A stretch of 64,000 nucleotides of DNA from Butyricicoccus pullicaecorum (GCA_021531865.1 JAFBIW010000009.1:1-64000); one strand, 5' to 3'. Counted from the first letter of the stretch, positions 33,570 to 43,785 are shown. Notes: generated by a model not told the origin, from the sequence alone. Numbers and translations: made by a program.

Positions 33570-36050
33570 ATGCCGATCAAAGGCCCCGGCGGGCAGATGC
33601 GCACCCGCCTGAAATGGATGGCCATTCTGGCCTGCACCCTGGGCTTCCTCGCCGTCATCGTGCGGCTGTTCTGGATGCAGGTATATCACTACGATTATTA
33701 CAATAGCTGGGCCAACAAGCTCCAGACCCGCGACACCATCCTGACGCCCAAGCGCGGCTCCATTCTGGACTCGAACGGCGTCGAGCTGGCGGTCTCGGCC
33801 AGCACCGAGCGCATTGAGGTCTACCCCAAGCTGGTGTATGACGAGGACATCAACGACAAGGTGCTGGGCTACTCCAAGGAGGAGCAGCAGGAGCGGCTGG
33901 CCAAGCTGCTCTCCAAATATCTGGACGTCAGCTACGAGACCGTCTTAAAACAGGTGCAGGACGAGAACTACGGCGGCCTGACCGTCGCCTCGGGCGTGGA
34001 GAAGGAGGTCACCGACCAGATCCGCGCCGAGGTGCAGGCGGCACGCGAGGCATACTACACCCAGCGCGCCGAGATCAAGAAGGCGGGCGGCGGCCGGTAC
34101 ACCGAGGAGGCCTACCTCTACACGGGCTACGGCTTCCAGTCCGATTACCACCGCTATTATCCGCTGCGCTCCTTCGCCTCGCAGGTCGTCGGACAGCTCA
34201 ATTCCGAGGGCGTGGGAAGCTGGGGCATCGAGGCCCAGTACGAGAGCGAGCTGGCCGGTTCGGTCGGCCGCGTCGTGCGCGCGGGCAGCGCGGCGGGCGA
34301 TAACCTGCCGGTCGAGGCCGAGCAGTACGTCCCCGCGCAGGACGGCAACTCGGTCGTGCTGGCGATGGACTCCAAAATTCAGGAGATCGTCGAAAAGCAG
34401 TGCGAGACCGCGCTGGCTGACAACCCCGAGGCGGCGGGCGGCGTTTCGGGCATCGTCATGGACGTCAAGACGGGCGACGTGCTGGCCATGGCCAACCTGC
34501 CCGAGTACGATGTCAACGAGCCGAAGACGATCACGAGCGAGCACCTGCTCGAGGAGCTGAAGGAAAACGTCGCGGAAAAGCTGACCGAGGCCGGAATGGA
34601 CCCGAATATCACGCTTTCGGACGCATGGTACGCCGAGGGCGGCGCGGAAAACCTGACCGACGCCCAGCGCGAAAATCAGGAGCTGACCAAGCTGCTGGGC
34701 GAGGCGCGCTCCGAGATCCTCTACAAGATGTGGCGCATCAGCCCGGTGTCCGATTCCTATGAGCCGGGCTCGATCTTCAAGCTGTTCACGGTCGCCTCGG
34801 CCTACGAGGAGCACGCGGTCAAGGAGACCGACAGCTTCGTCTGCGGCGGCCGCCTGCAGGTCGACTCCAAGACCTCGATCAGCTGTCACAAGAAGGGCGG
34901 TCACGGCGCCCAGACCCTGACGCAGGCGCTGATGAACTCGTGCAACGTCGCGATGATGAATATCAGCTTCAAGCTGGGCGCGGATAAGTTCTTTGAATAT
35001 TTCGATGCGTTCGGCCTGATGGACCCGACCGGCATTGACCTGCCGGGCGAGCCGCAGGGCCGCAACAGCCAGATGCACGCGGTCGAGACCCTGCGCAAGA
35101 CCAAGAGTACGCTGGCGACGGCCTCGTTCGGCCAGCGCTTCAAGGTCACGCCCATCCAGATGCTTTCGACCGTCTGCGCCATCGTAGACGACGGCAAGCT
35201 GAAAACGCCCCGTCTTGTCAAGGAGATCCGCTATCCGGACGGCACGGTCAAGGAGACCTTCGAGCCTGAGATCAAGCGGCAGGTCATCTCGGCCGAGACC
35301 TCGGCCTATATGCGCTCGGCGATGGAGCAGGTCGTTTCGGCCGGTACCGGCCAGAACGCCTACGTCGCGGGCTACCGCATCGGCGGCAAGACCGCGACCT
35401 CCGAGCTGTCCACCCCGGGCACCCCGCTGGACGAGCAGCGCTTTACCGCCTCGTTCGTGGGCGTCGCCCCGATCGACGATCCCCAGATCGCCGTACTCGT
35501 CATCATCTCCGACCTGCCCTATGAGGCCACCCACGGCGGCGGCGCGATCGCCGCGCCCGTTGTCGGCCGTATCATGAGCGAGGTTCTGCCTTACATCGGC
35601 GTCGAGCCGGTCTACACCGACGACGAAGCCGACCGCCGCGAGCTGGCTGTGCCGCGCGTCGTCGAGCTGACCAGGGAGGAGGCGCAGGCCGCCGCCGAAA
35701 ACGCGGGTCTGACCTGCCGGTTCCTGGGCGAGGGCGATACCGTCAGTGATCAGGTGCCCTCGGCGGGCGTCAAGATCCCGGCGGGCAGCGAAATGCTCAT
35801 TTATCTGGGCGACCGCACCAAGACCACCGAAAAGGTCACCGTGCCCAACCTGCTGGGTCAGGGCCCGGAGGAAGTCGAATACCGCCTGAAAAACAACAAT
35901 CTCTATCTCAAACGCACCGGCGTTGCCACGAATAAGTACAACTGGCAGACCACGGCCGTCAAGCAGAACCCGGCGCCCGGCGCCAAGGTCAACGTGGGTA
36001 CGGTCATCGAGGTCGAATTCTCCAATACGCAGGGCGTTAACGACAGATAA
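33570..36050 (+). CDS. Penicillin-binding transpeptidase, SpoVD/FtsI type with PASTA repeats
   Basis: An 826-aa class B PBP. One N-terminal transmembrane segment (about 16-36), dimerisation domain, transpeptidase domain, then two C-terminal PASTA domains (about 690-820), as in SpoVD. Active-site motifs: SIFK (Ser401), SCN (Ser457-Asn459), and KTA (Lys607-Ala609) where KTG is normal. About 65 residues are inserted between LPEYDVNEP and SDSYEPGSIFK, longer than usual. It crosslinks peptidoglycan at the septum or in the spore cortex; sequence cannot separate FtsI from SpoVD roles. GGAGGAATCACGCTT sets the start; an earlier in-frame ATG overlaps the terminator. Confidence 0.88.
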   Translation: MPIKGPGGQMRTRLKWMAILACTLGFLAVIVRLFWMQVYHYDYYNSWANKLQTRDTILTPKRGSILDSNGVELAVSASTERIEVYPKLVYDEDINDKVLGYSKEEQQERLAKLLSKYLDVSYETVLKQVQDENYGGLTVASGVEKEVTDQIRAEVQAAREAYYTQRAEIKKAGGGRYTEEAYLYTGYGFQSDYHRYYPLRSFASQVVGQLNSEGVGSWGIEAQYESELAGSVGRVVRAGSAAGDNLPVEAEQYVPAQDGNSVVLAMDSKIQEIVEKQCETALADNPEAAGGVSGIVMDVKTGDVLAMANLPEYDVNEPKTITSEHLLEELKENVAEKLTEAGMDPNITLSDAWYAEGGAENLTDAQRENQELTKLLGEARSEILYKMWRISPVSDSYEPGSIFKLFTVASAYEEHAVKETDSFVCGGRLQVDSKTSISCHKKGGHGAQTLTQALMNSCNVAMMNISFKLGADKFFEYFDAFGLMDPTGIDLPGEPQGRNSQMHAVETLRKTKSTLATASFGQRFKVTPIQMLSTVCAIVDDGKLKTPRLVKEIRYPDGTVKETFEPEIKRQVISAETSAYMRSAMEQVVSAGTGQNAYVAGYRIGGKTATSELSTPGTPLDEQRFTASFVGVAPIDDPQIAVLVIISDLPYEATHGGGAIAAPVVGRIMSEVLPYIGVEPVYTDDEADRRELAVPRVVELTREEAQAAAENAGLTCRFLGEGDTVSDQVPSAGVKIPAGSEMLIYLGDRTKTTEKVTVPNLLGQGPEEVEYRLKNNNLYLKRTGVATNKYNWQTTAVKQNPAPGAKVNVGTVIEVEFSNTQGVNDR

Positions 36051-36077
36051 AACCAGATCGTTTGAAATGAGGGAAGC

Positions 36078-37520
36078 ATGATGAAACTGCGTCAACTGTT
36101 AGCAAATATTCCGATCGAATCGTCCGCCGTCGATCTCGAGACCGAGATCGGTGAGGTGCGCTATGACTCCCGTTCGGTGCAGCCGGGCGACCTGTTCGTC
36201 GCCATCCGGGGCTACGCGACTGACGGCCACGCATTTATCGGCATGGCGCTCGCCAAGGGTGCGGCCGCCGTGCTGTGCGAGGAGGCCGGGAAGGGCATTC
36301 CGGCGATCGTGGTCAAAAATTCCCGCGCCGCGCTGGCCGATCTGGCGGCCAACCGCTTCGGTCACCCGGCCGACCGGCTGACCATGATCGGCGTGACCGG
36401 CACGAATGGCAAGACCACGACGACCACGCTCGTCAAGCACATCCTGGAGACCGAAGGGCACAAGGTCGGCCTGATCGGCACGAATCAGAACATGATCGGC
36501 GACGAGATCGTCCCGACCGAGCGCACAACGCCCGAATCCTACGAGCTGCAGGCCCTGTTCGCCCGCATGGCGGACGCGGGCTGCACCCACTGCGTCATGG
36601 AGGTCTCCTCCCATTCGCTCGTGCTTGACCGCGTGCGCGGCGTGCGCTTCCGGGTGGGCGCGTTCACCAATCTGACGCAGGATCATCTGGACTTCCATCA
36701 TACGATGGAGGAATACCGCCGCGCCAAGGCCCGGCTGTTTTCCATGTGCGACACCGGCGTCATCAACGCGGACGATCCGGTCGCCGGGCAGATGCTGGCG
36801 GACGCCGCCTGCCCCTGCCTGACCTTCTCGGCGCAGGCCGATCAGCAGGCTGACCTGACCGCTTCGGACATCGCCCTGCACGCCGACGGCGTGACCTTCC
36901 GCGCGGCCTTCCGCGGTCAGACTGTGCCCGTGCGCCTGGGCATCCCGGGTCATTTCTCGGTCGAAAACGCGCTGACCGCCATGGGCATCTGTCTGGCGCT
37001 GGACGTGCCGGCTGACCGCATCGCGGCGGCGCTCGCGACCGCGCACGGCGTCAAGGGCCGCGCCGAGGTCGTCCCGACCGACACCGATTACACCATCCTC
37101 ATCGACTACGCGCACGCGCCCGACGGCGTGGACAACATTCTGCGCACCGTGCAGGGCTTCGCCAAGGGTCGGGTCATCGCGGTGTTCGGCTGCGGCGGCG
37201 ACCGCGACCGCACCAAGCGCCCGATCATGGGGCGTATCGCCGCCGAGCTGGCCGATTACTGCATCGTCACCTCGGATAACCCGCGCACCGAGGAGCCGCA
37301 GGCCATCATCGACGAGATTTTGACCGGTATGCAGGACGCCAAGGTGCCGGTCGAGGCCATCTGCGACCGTCCGTCCGCCATCCATCATGCCATGGACATT
37401 GCGCAGGCGGGCGACGTCATCGTCCTGATGGGCAAGGGGCACGAGACCTATCAGGAGATCAACCACGTCAAGCACCACATGGACGAGCGCGAGATCGTGC
37501 AGGACTATTTTCAGAAATAA
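36078..37520 (+). CDS. murE: UDP-MurNAc-tripeptide synthetase MurE
   Basis: A 480-aa Mur ligase adding the third residue to UDP-MurNAc-L-Ala-D-Glu. ATP site GVTGTNGKTTT, RTTPESYELQ, and the substrate motif DNPR (in SDNPRTEEP), which marks meso-diaminopimelate as the substrate. Cytosolic. GAGGGAAG before tandem ATGs; the first is annotated. Confidence 0.95.
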   Translation: MMKLRQLLANIPIESSAVDLETEIGEVRYDSRSVQPGDLFVAIRGYATDGHAFIGMALAKGAAAVLCEEAGKGIPAIVVKNSRAALADLAANRFGHPADRLTMIGVTGTNGKTTTTTLVKHILETEGHKVGLIGTNQNMIGDEIVPTERTTPESYELQALFARMADAGCTHCVMEVSSHSLVLDRVRGVRFRVGAFTNLTQDHLDFHHTMEEYRRAKARLFSMCDTGVINADDPVAGQMLADAACPCLTFSAQADQQADLTASDIALHADGVTFRAAFRGQTVPVRLGIPGHFSVENALTAMGICLALDVPADRIAAALATAHGVKGRAEVVPTDTDYTILIDYAHAPDGVDNILRTVQGFAKGRVIAVFGCGGDRDRTKRPIMGRIAAELADYCIVTSDNPRTEEPQAIIDEILTGMQDAKVPVEAICDRPSAIHHAMDIAQAGDVIVLMGKGHETYQEINHVKHHMDEREIVQDYFQK

Positions 37521-37554
37521 AATATTGATTTTCAGATAAAAAGAAGGATATACG

Positions 37555-38928
37555 ATGCAGGAATTTACCTTATCGCAGGCGGCGGAATGGACAAACGGCC
37601 GCGCGAGCGTGGACGCGGTCATTACGAACGTCGTCCGGGACGCACGTGAGGCCGGGCCGGGCAGCCTGTTCATCGCGCTGGCGGGCGAGCGGTTCGACGG
37701 CCATGACTTCATCGGTCAGGCCATCGAACGCGGCGCGGCCGCCGTCATGACCCACCGGGCGGACGAGACCTATCCCGTGCCCGCGCTCTACGTGGCCGAT
37801 ACCCGGCAGGGGCTGCTCGATCTGGCGGGCGGCTACCGGGCGCAGTTCGACTGCCCGGTCGTCGCGGTGACCGGCTCGGTCGGTAAGACCACGACCAAGG
37901 AGATGATCGCGGCTGTCCTGTCCGAGCGGTACGACACCCTCAAGACCGAGGGCAACTACAACAACACGGTCGGTATGCCGCTGACCGCCCTGCGCATGGA
38001 CGAAAACACCGAGGCCGCCGTCTTTGAGATGGGCATGTCGGCCTTCGGTGAGATTGCCTCCATGGCGGCCTGCGGCCAGCCCAATCTGGCCGTCATCACG
38101 ATGATCGGCACCTCGCACATCGAGTTTCTCGGCTCGCGCGAGGGCATCTGCCGCGCCAAAATGGAGATCCTCGAGGGTCTGGCCGCGCGGGGCGGCATCG
38201 CCGTCCTAAACGGCGACGAACCCCTGCTCTGGGAGCAGCGGGAGCGGCTTTTCGGCCGGATCGTCTGGTTCGGCAAGGAAAATCCGGCCTGCGACTTCCG
38301 CGCCGAGGAGATTTCCTGCGCGGACGGCACGCTCCGCTTCAAGCTGATCTGGCCGGAGGGCGAGCGGATGGTCGCGGTCGCCTCGCAGGGCACGCACAAT
38401 GTCACGAACGCGCTGGCCGCCGCCGCGTGCGGCTGGCTGCTGGGGCTGGACGGCGACGAGCTGGCCGACGGTCTGGCCGCCTACCGCCCGGTCGGTATGC
38501 GCGAGAAAAAGTTTGAACAAAATGGATTTTTGATCTATCAGGACTGCTATAACGCCAGCCCGGATTCGATGGAGGCCGCGCTGCGGGTGCTGAGGTCGAT
38601 GGCGGGCAAGCGGCGTATCGCGGTGCTGGGCGGCATGGGCGAGCTGGGGGACTACGCGCCCGAGGGACACCGCCGGGCGGGCCGCGCGGCGGCAGCGGCA
38701 GCCGATCTTGTCTACCTCTACGGCGCAGGCTCGGAATACACCCGCGCGGGCGCAATCGAAGGGGGCATGGCGGAAGAGCGCATCCGCCTGTTCGACAGCC
38801 ATGCGGCGCTGGCCGAGGCGCTGCGCGAGACGGCGCAGCCGGGCGACGCCCTGCTGTTCAAGGGGAGCCGCTCGATGAAAATGGAAAATGCACTGAAACT
38901 GTTCCTGGGGGAGGAAGTTGAAACATGA
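37555..38928 (+). CDS. murF: UDP-MurNAc-tripeptide-D-Ala-D-Ala ligase MurF
   Basis: A 457-aa Mur ligase. ATP site VTGSVGKTTTKEM, NYNNTVGMPLTAL, and central HNVTNALAAAA. It completes the pentapeptide precursor. Lies 34 bp after murE and overlaps mraY by 4 bp (ATGA). AAGAAGGATAT precedes the ATG. Confidence 0.95.
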   Translation: MQEFTLSQAAEWTNGRASVDAVITNVVRDAREAGPGSLFIALAGERFDGHDFIGQAIERGAAAVMTHRADETYPVPALYVADTRQGLLDLAGGYRAQFDCPVVAVTGSVGKTTTKEMIAAVLSERYDTLKTEGNYNNTVGMPLTALRMDENTEAAVFEMGMSAFGEIASMAACGQPNLAVITMIGTSHIEFLGSREGICRAKMEILEGLAARGGIAVLNGDEPLLWEQRERLFGRIVWFGKENPACDFRAEEISCADGTLRFKLIWPEGERMVAVASQGTHNVTNALAAAACGWLLGLDGDELADGLAAYRPVGMREKKFEQNGFLIYQDCYNASPDSMEAALRVLRSMAGKRRIAVLGGMGELGDYAPEGHRRAGRAAAAAADLVYLYGAGSEYTRAGAIEGGMAEERIRLFDSHAALAEALRETAQPGDALLFKGSRSMKMENALKLFLGEEVET

Positions 38929-39932
38929 TGAGAACCATCCTGATCGCGGCGGCGATCGCGTTCGTGCTGACCGCCGTGACCGGCAAGCCGATCATCCGCT
39001 GGCTGCAAAAGGAGAAATTCGGACAGAAAATTCTGGAAATCGGTCCCAAGTGGCATATGAACAAGCAGTATACCCCGACGATGGGCGGCTTTATGTTCAT
39101 GCTGGGCATCACGGTCTCCATGCTGGCGGTCGGCGCGCTGCTGGGCGTGTTCGGCTGGGGCATGCAGGGCGTCGGCTTTTTCTCGGTGCTCCTGCTGGCG
39201 CTGGCCTACGGCTGCGTCGGCTTTGTGGATGACTGGGCGAAGATCAAAAAGAAGGAAAATGCCGGTCTGACGCCCAAGCAGAAGCTGATTTTGCAGGTCG
39301 TCGTGGCGGGCGTGTTCATCTCGCTCGTGCGGCTGAGCGGTCTGCTGCCCGGCGGCGCGAATGGCGCGGTCGCCCTGCCCATTCCGGGCACCGGCGTCGA
39401 GCTGCACCTGCCGTGGATCGTCTACATGCTGTTCGCAATCTTCGCGATTGTGGCCGAGAACAACGCGGTCAACCTGACCGACGGCATCGACGGTCTGGCT
39501 GCCAGCGTGACCGTTCCGGTCATGATCTTCTTCACCGCGCTGGCCGTCTGTCAGGGCAACGCGGGCGCGGTGGTCTTCGGTTCGGCCACAGTCGGCGCGC
39601 TGCTGGCCTTCCTCATCTATAACTTCAACCCGGCCAAGGTTTTCATGGGCGACACCGGTTCGCTCTTTCTGGGCGGCGCGGTCGCGGGCATGGCCTTCGC
39701 GGTCGGCAATCCGCTGCTGCTCCTGCCGGTCGGCTTTATTTATCTGATGGAGACCGTTTCGGTCGTTCTGCAGGTGGGCTATTTCAAGGCCACCCACGGC
39801 AAGCGCCTGTTCAAGATGGCGCCCATCCACCACCATTTCGAGATGTGCGGCTGGGGCGAGAAAAAGATCGTCTTCGTGTTCGCCGGAGCGACGGCGGTTC
39901 TCTGCCTGCTGTCCTGGTTCCTGATTTTCTGA
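38925..39932 (+). CDS. mraY: Phospho-MurNAc-pentapeptide translocase MraY
   Basis: A 335-aa membrane enzyme making lipid I. About ten hydrophobic segments; motifs TPTMGG, DDWAK (catalytic Asp pair), NLTDGIDGLA and the periplasm-distal MAPIHHHFE are all present. Start coupled to murF. The next gene is ftsW, so murD, usually between, is not here. Confidence 0.96.
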   Translation: MMRTILIAAAIAFVLTAVTGKPIIRWLQKEKFGQKILEIGPKWHMNKQYTPTMGGFMFMLGITVSMLAVGALLGVFGWGMQGVGFFSVLLLALAYGCVGFVDDWAKIKKKENAGLTPKQKLILQVVVAGVFISLVRLSGLLPGGANGAVALPIPGTGVELHLPWIVYMLFAIFAIVAENNAVNLTDGIDGLAASVTVPVMIFFTALAVCQGNAGAVVFGSATVGALLAFLIYNFNPAKVFMGDTGSLFLGGAVAGMAFAVGNPLLLLPVGFIYLMETVSVVLQVGYFKATHGKRLFKMAPIHHHFEMCGWGEKKIVFVFAGATAVLCLLSWFLIF

Positions 39933-39960
39933 GTTTCTGTTTTTCTGAAAGGAGGCCGCC

Positions 39961-41169
39961 ATGCCGGCTGCAAATCCCACATCCACTCGCGGCGGCCCGC
40001 GGCACATGCGTCCCCGCAGCCGCAAAAGCTCGCTGCCCAAGCCGGGCAAGGTGGACGGCGCGGCTGTCCTCGGCGTGGCGCTGCTGCTCACGGTCGGTCT
40101 GATCGCCCTGTTTTCGGCCAGCTATGTCACTGCGATGAACAAATTCGATGACGGCCTGTTTTTCATCAAGCGGCAGTCCTTCTTCGCCGTGGTCGGCTTC
40201 ATCGCCATGCTGTTCATCTCCGAGTTTGACTATCACAATTTCTCCCGGTTCCGGAACGGCCTGATCATCAAGACGCTGATCGTCGTGTCGGTCATCTTTC
40301 TGCTCGCAATCAAGATCCCGGGCGTGGGCGTAAATGCCAACGGCGCGACCCGCTGGATCAACCTGCCGGTCGTCGGCCAGTTCCAGCCCTCCGAGCTTGC
40401 CAAGCTGACGATCATCATCGCGTTTTCGCATTACGCCGTACAGATGGGCGACGGCATCCGAAGGGTTCGGAACGTGCTCCCGTTTTTCGTGGCGCTGGTC
40501 GCTGTGGCCGGTCTGCTGTATCTCGAGCCGCACATGTCGGCGACCGTCATCATCTTCGGCATCGGTCTGGCAATCCTGCTGGTCGCGGGTATGCGGATCT
40601 GGTATTTTATCCCGCTGGGCATTCTGGGCGGCGCCGCCGCGTACTGGTATATTTCGACGCAGGGCTACGCCAACGCCCGCATCGTCGCGTGGATCAATCC
40701 GTTTGACCCCGAGGTCTTCCGTAACAAGGGCTGGCAGGGCGCGAACAGCCAGACGGCCATCGGCTCGGGCGGCTTCTGGGGCCTGGGGCTGGGGCAGGGA
40801 CGGCAGAAGCATCTGTATCTGCCCGAACCCCAGAACGATTTCGTCTTTGCCTCGTGGTGCGAGGAGATGGGCTTCATCGGCGCGCTGCTCGTCGTCCTGC
40901 TCTTCGCTTACCTCATCTATCGCTGCTATTTCATCGCCTTCCACGCGCCCGACAAGCTGGGCTGCCTGATCGGCACGGGCATCGCCACCAAGCTGGCGAT
41001 CCAGACGCTGGTCAATATGTTCGTCGTCACCGGCATCTTCCCGGTCACCGGCGCGTCGCTGCCCTTCTTCAGCTACGGCGGCACCGCCCTGCTCATGCAG
41101 CTCGGCGAAATGGGCATCATGCTGAACATCTCGCGGCGTATCCGCCCGAGCGACAAACAAAAAGGATAA
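39961..41169 (+). CDS. ftsW: Lipid II polymerase FtsW
   Basis: A 402-aa SEDS glycosyltransferase for septal wall synthesis. About ten transmembrane segments after a 35-residue basic N-terminus. Characteristic INLPVVGQFQPSELAKL, IGSGGFWGLGLGQGRQKHLYLPEPQNDFVFA and the late FFSYGGTALLM. Works with the PBP encoded upstream. AAAGGAGG precedes the ATG. Confidence 0.95.
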   Translation: MPAANPTSTRGGPRHMRPRSRKSSLPKPGKVDGAAVLGVALLLTVGLIALFSASYVTAMNKFDDGLFFIKRQSFFAVVGFIAMLFISEFDYHNFSRFRNGLIIKTLIVVSVIFLLAIKIPGVGVNANGATRWINLPVVGQFQPSELAKLTIIIAFSHYAVQMGDGIRRVRNVLPFFVALVAVAGLLYLEPHMSATVIIFGIGLAILLVAGMRIWYFIPLGILGGAAAYWYISTQGYANARIVAWINPFDPEVFRNKGWQGANSQTAIGSGGFWGLGLGQGRQKHLYLPEPQNDFVFASWCEEMGFIGALLVVLLFAYLIYRCYFIAFHAPDKLGCLIGTGIATKLAIQTLVNMFVVTGIFPVTGASLPFFSYGGTALLMQLGEMGIMLNISRRIRPSDKQKG

Positions 41170-41233
41170 TCCGAGGGCGGTCAGACATGGCCGCCCCATC
41201 GAACGTTGATCGAAAAAAGGAGAACGGAACATC

Positions 41234-42358
41234 ATGAAGCTGTATATCACCGGCGGCGGCACGGGCGGCCATGTGACCCCCGGCCTGGCCATCGCCCGCT
41301 ATTTCCAGTCCAAGCGTCCGGATACCGAGGTGCGCTTCGCGGGCACCGCGACCGGCATCGAATCCCGCCTCGTCCCGCGCGAGGGCTTCCCGCTGGATAC
41401 CTTCGAGGCGGTCGGCCTGCGCCGTTCACTCAGCCTGTCGGCCATCGGCTACAACCTGCGTGCCCTCAGCACGGCGAACGCCTCGCGCGCCAAGGCCAGG
41501 AAGCTGCTGCGCACCTACCAGCCCGACGTTGTCATCGGCTGCGGCGGCTATGCCTCCTTCCCGGTCGTTTCGGCCGCGCAGAAGCTGGGCATCCCGACCG
41601 TTCTGCTCGAGGTCAACGCCCTCCCGGGCGTGACCACCAAAATGCTGGCCAGGAAGGCCGACAAGGTGCTCATCTGCTTTGAGGAAGCGCGCGCGCTCGT
41701 CGGCGGGGGAGAGAAGGTCGTGCTGACCGGCTCGCCCGTGCGCGGCGAGATCGTCTTCGCTGACCGGCGGAAGGCGCGCGAAAAGCTGGGGCTGGCCGAT
41801 GACGAAAAGCTCGTCGTCTCCTTCTGGGGCTCGATGGGCGCGAAATACATGAACGAACACATGGCCGGCATGCTGGCGCTCGAGACCCAAAAGGGCACCC
41901 GCTTCCGCCATGTCCACGCGACCGGCGCGGCGGCATGGCAGTGGCTGCCGCAGATGGCGCGGGAGCAGGGCGCGCAGCTCGAAAACTCCACGATCGAGCT
42001 GACCGAATACATCTATGATATGGCCGACTACATGGCGGCGGCGGATCTTGTCATCTGCCGCGCGGGCGCGGCCACGATCGGCGAGCTGTGTGCACTCGGC
42101 CGGGCGTCGATCATGGTGCCCTCGCCCTACGTCGCGGAGAACCATCAGGAGAAGAACGCGCGCGCGCTCGAAAACGCGGGCGCGTGCGAGGTGCTGCTCG
42201 AGAACGAGACGACGCCCGAGAAGCTGCTCGAAATGACCGAGCGGCTGCTGAGCGACGACGAAAAGCGGGCTGAAATGGGCCGCGCGGCGGCCAAGCTCGC
42301 CCAGCTCGACGCGGGCGAAAAGATTTATCAGCAGATTTTGGAGGCGGTGCACCGGTGA
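41234..42358 (+). CDS. murG: UDP-GlcNAc:lipid I transferase MurG
   Basis: A 374-aa peripheral membrane glycosyltransferase that makes lipid II. N-terminal GGGTGGHVTPGLAIA, GCGGYASFPV, and C-terminal ICRAGAATIGELCALGRASIMVP with the UDP-GlcNAc site. AAAAGGAGAACGG precedes the ATG. 64 bp after ftsW. Confidence 0.95.
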   Translation: MKLYITGGGTGGHVTPGLAIARYFQSKRPDTEVRFAGTATGIESRLVPREGFPLDTFEAVGLRRSLSLSAIGYNLRALSTANASRAKARKLLRTYQPDVVIGCGGYASFPVVSAAQKLGIPTVLLEVNALPGVTTKMLARKADKVLICFEEARALVGGGEKVVLTGSPVRGEIVFADRRKAREKLGLADDEKLVVSFWGSMGAKYMNEHMAGMLALETQKGTRFRHVHATGAAAWQWLPQMAREQGAQLENSTIELTEYIYDMADYMAAADLVICRAGAATIGELCALGRASIMVPSPYVAENHQEKNARALENAGACEVLLENETTPEKLLEMTERLLSDDEKRAEMGRAAAKLAQLDAGEKIYQQILEAVHR

Positions 42359-42396
42359 GCCGGGGCGCAGCCTGAAGCAATACAGGGGTTCCGTCA

Positions 42397-43593
42397 ATGG
42401 CAAAGAAGAAATCCGCATCCAAAAAGAAACAAACGAGGACGGCCGGGAAACGGCCGAACGCGGCGCGTCCGTCCGGGCAGAAGCGCACCGGCATGGATCG
42501 CTTCGCTGTCCCGGCCGGGACACAGACCGAGCGGCAGGCTGCGCGTGCACCGGCTGCGCCCGCACCGTCCGGACAGACTGAACGAAAGCCGTCCGCCCGG
42601 CGGCAGAGCGCCGGGATGCAGGTGCAGGTCGGCGACCCCGGCCGTCGGATGCGCCCGCAGAAGGCGGCGGTCACGACCCGGCAGGCGGGCGGCCCGGTGC
42701 CGTCCGACCCACGCAGTCAGGCCGCGCGTTCCCAGCGGCTGCGCCGCATCGTGCGCCGCAAGGATCGCCGCGCCCGGCTGACCAAGGTGTTCGCCGCCCT
42801 GCTGACCGCCGCGTGCAGTCTGTTCGCCCTGACCGCCTTTTTCCAGATCGACGCGATCGAGTTCCGGGGTCTGACCCGCTACAAGGCCGCCGACGTGCTG
42901 GCCACCTTCGGGGTCAAAACGGGCGAAAACATGTTTTTCTGCGATAGCTGGCGGGGCGCGCGCCGGGTCAAGGCGGCGTATCCGTACTTTTCGGACGTGC
43001 GCGTGACCCGCACGCTGCCGGACAAGCTGATCCTGAACGTCACCGAGGCCGTGCCCGCCGCTGCGGTCAACGGCAAGCAGGGCGGCTGGTTCATCCTCGA
43101 CCGGGACGCGCGCGTGCTCGAAAAGACGAACGAGCAGGCGGCTTCCGGCATCGCCGAGGTGCTGGGACTGGACACGGCGGGCGCGGCGCCCGGCCAGCCG
43201 CTGACGGTCGAGCAGCCCGAGGTGCTCAGCGACCTCAAGGCTTTGATGGCTGCGCTGGACGAAAACGGCTTCCTCGACAAGGTACAGCTTTATAACCTCA
43301 AAAATCGGGAGCGCATCTGGTTCCAGTATGACGGCCGCTACGCGGTCTGCGTGGGCGAGGCCAAGGATCTGGCGCAGAAGCTCGCCATGCTGCGTGAGCT
43401 GATGGATCAGGAGCTGTTCTCGCCCTCGGACAAGGGCACGATCGACCTGTCTAAGGCCGGACAGGCCGTCACCGACATGAGCCTGACCACCGCGCAGGTG
43501 CGCCGCACGGCGCGCGGCGAGGCAACGCTCCAGCACGTCGGGGCGGACGAGGAGGACGAGACGGGCGAAACGGACGGCGAAGGAACGTCGTGA
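42397..43593 (+). CDS. ftsQ: Cell-division protein FtsQ/DivIB
   Basis: A 398-aa bitopic division protein. Residues 1-125 are basic, Arg/Ala/Gln-rich and probably disordered, much longer than usual; one transmembrane segment (about 128-148); POTRA domain starting IDAIEFRGLTRYKAADVL; beta domain up to about 350; acidic end (DEEDETGETDGEG). Partner of FtsL and DivIC. The ribosome-binding site is weak (CAGGGG), so the exact start is less sure. Confidence 0.85.
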   Translation: MAKKKSASKKKQTRTAGKRPNAARPSGQKRTGMDRFAVPAGTQTERQAARAPAAPAPSGQTERKPSARRQSAGMQVQVGDPGRRMRPQKAAVTTRQAGGPVPSDPRSQAARSQRLRRIVRRKDRRARLTKVFAALLTAACSLFALTAFFQIDAIEFRGLTRYKAADVLATFGVKTGENMFFCDSWRGARRVKAAYPYFSDVRVTRTLPDKLILNVTEAVPAAAVNGKQGGWFILDRDARVLEKTNEQAASGIAEVLGLDTAGAAPGQPLTVEQPEVLSDLKALMAALDENGFLDKVQLYNLKNRERIWFQYDGRYAVCVGEAKDLAQKLAMLRELMDQELFSPSDKGTIDLSKAGQAVTDMSLTTAQVRRTARGEATLQHVGADEEDETGETDGEGTS

Positions 43594-43647
43594 ATGTACG
43601 CGGAACGGTGAAATTGTAAGTTTTTTTCACAAAATCCGCGTAGCGTC

Positions 43648-43676
43648 TTGCCAAATGGCCGCAAACGCTGTAAAAT
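43648..43676 (+). promoter_or_regulatory. Separate promoter of ftsZ
   Basis: TTGCCA (43648-43653), 17 bp, TAAAAT (43671-43676), 110 bp before the ftsZ start in a low-GC gap. ftsZ can thus be expressed apart from the rest of the cluster. Confidence 0.65.
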
Positions 43677-43785
43677 GATTATAAATCGGGACAACTCGGT
43701 CCCATTCCCTGATTTTTCGAAATTCAGCGCATTTCAGAATAGAGTAAATTCGCATCTTTTGAGCAATTAACGGAGGACGGCAACA

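Noticed and set aside
33945-36095. 716-codon minus-strand frame opposite the SpoVD-type gene
   Set aside because: Antisense shadow; the plus strand has intact PBP motifs and PASTA domains.
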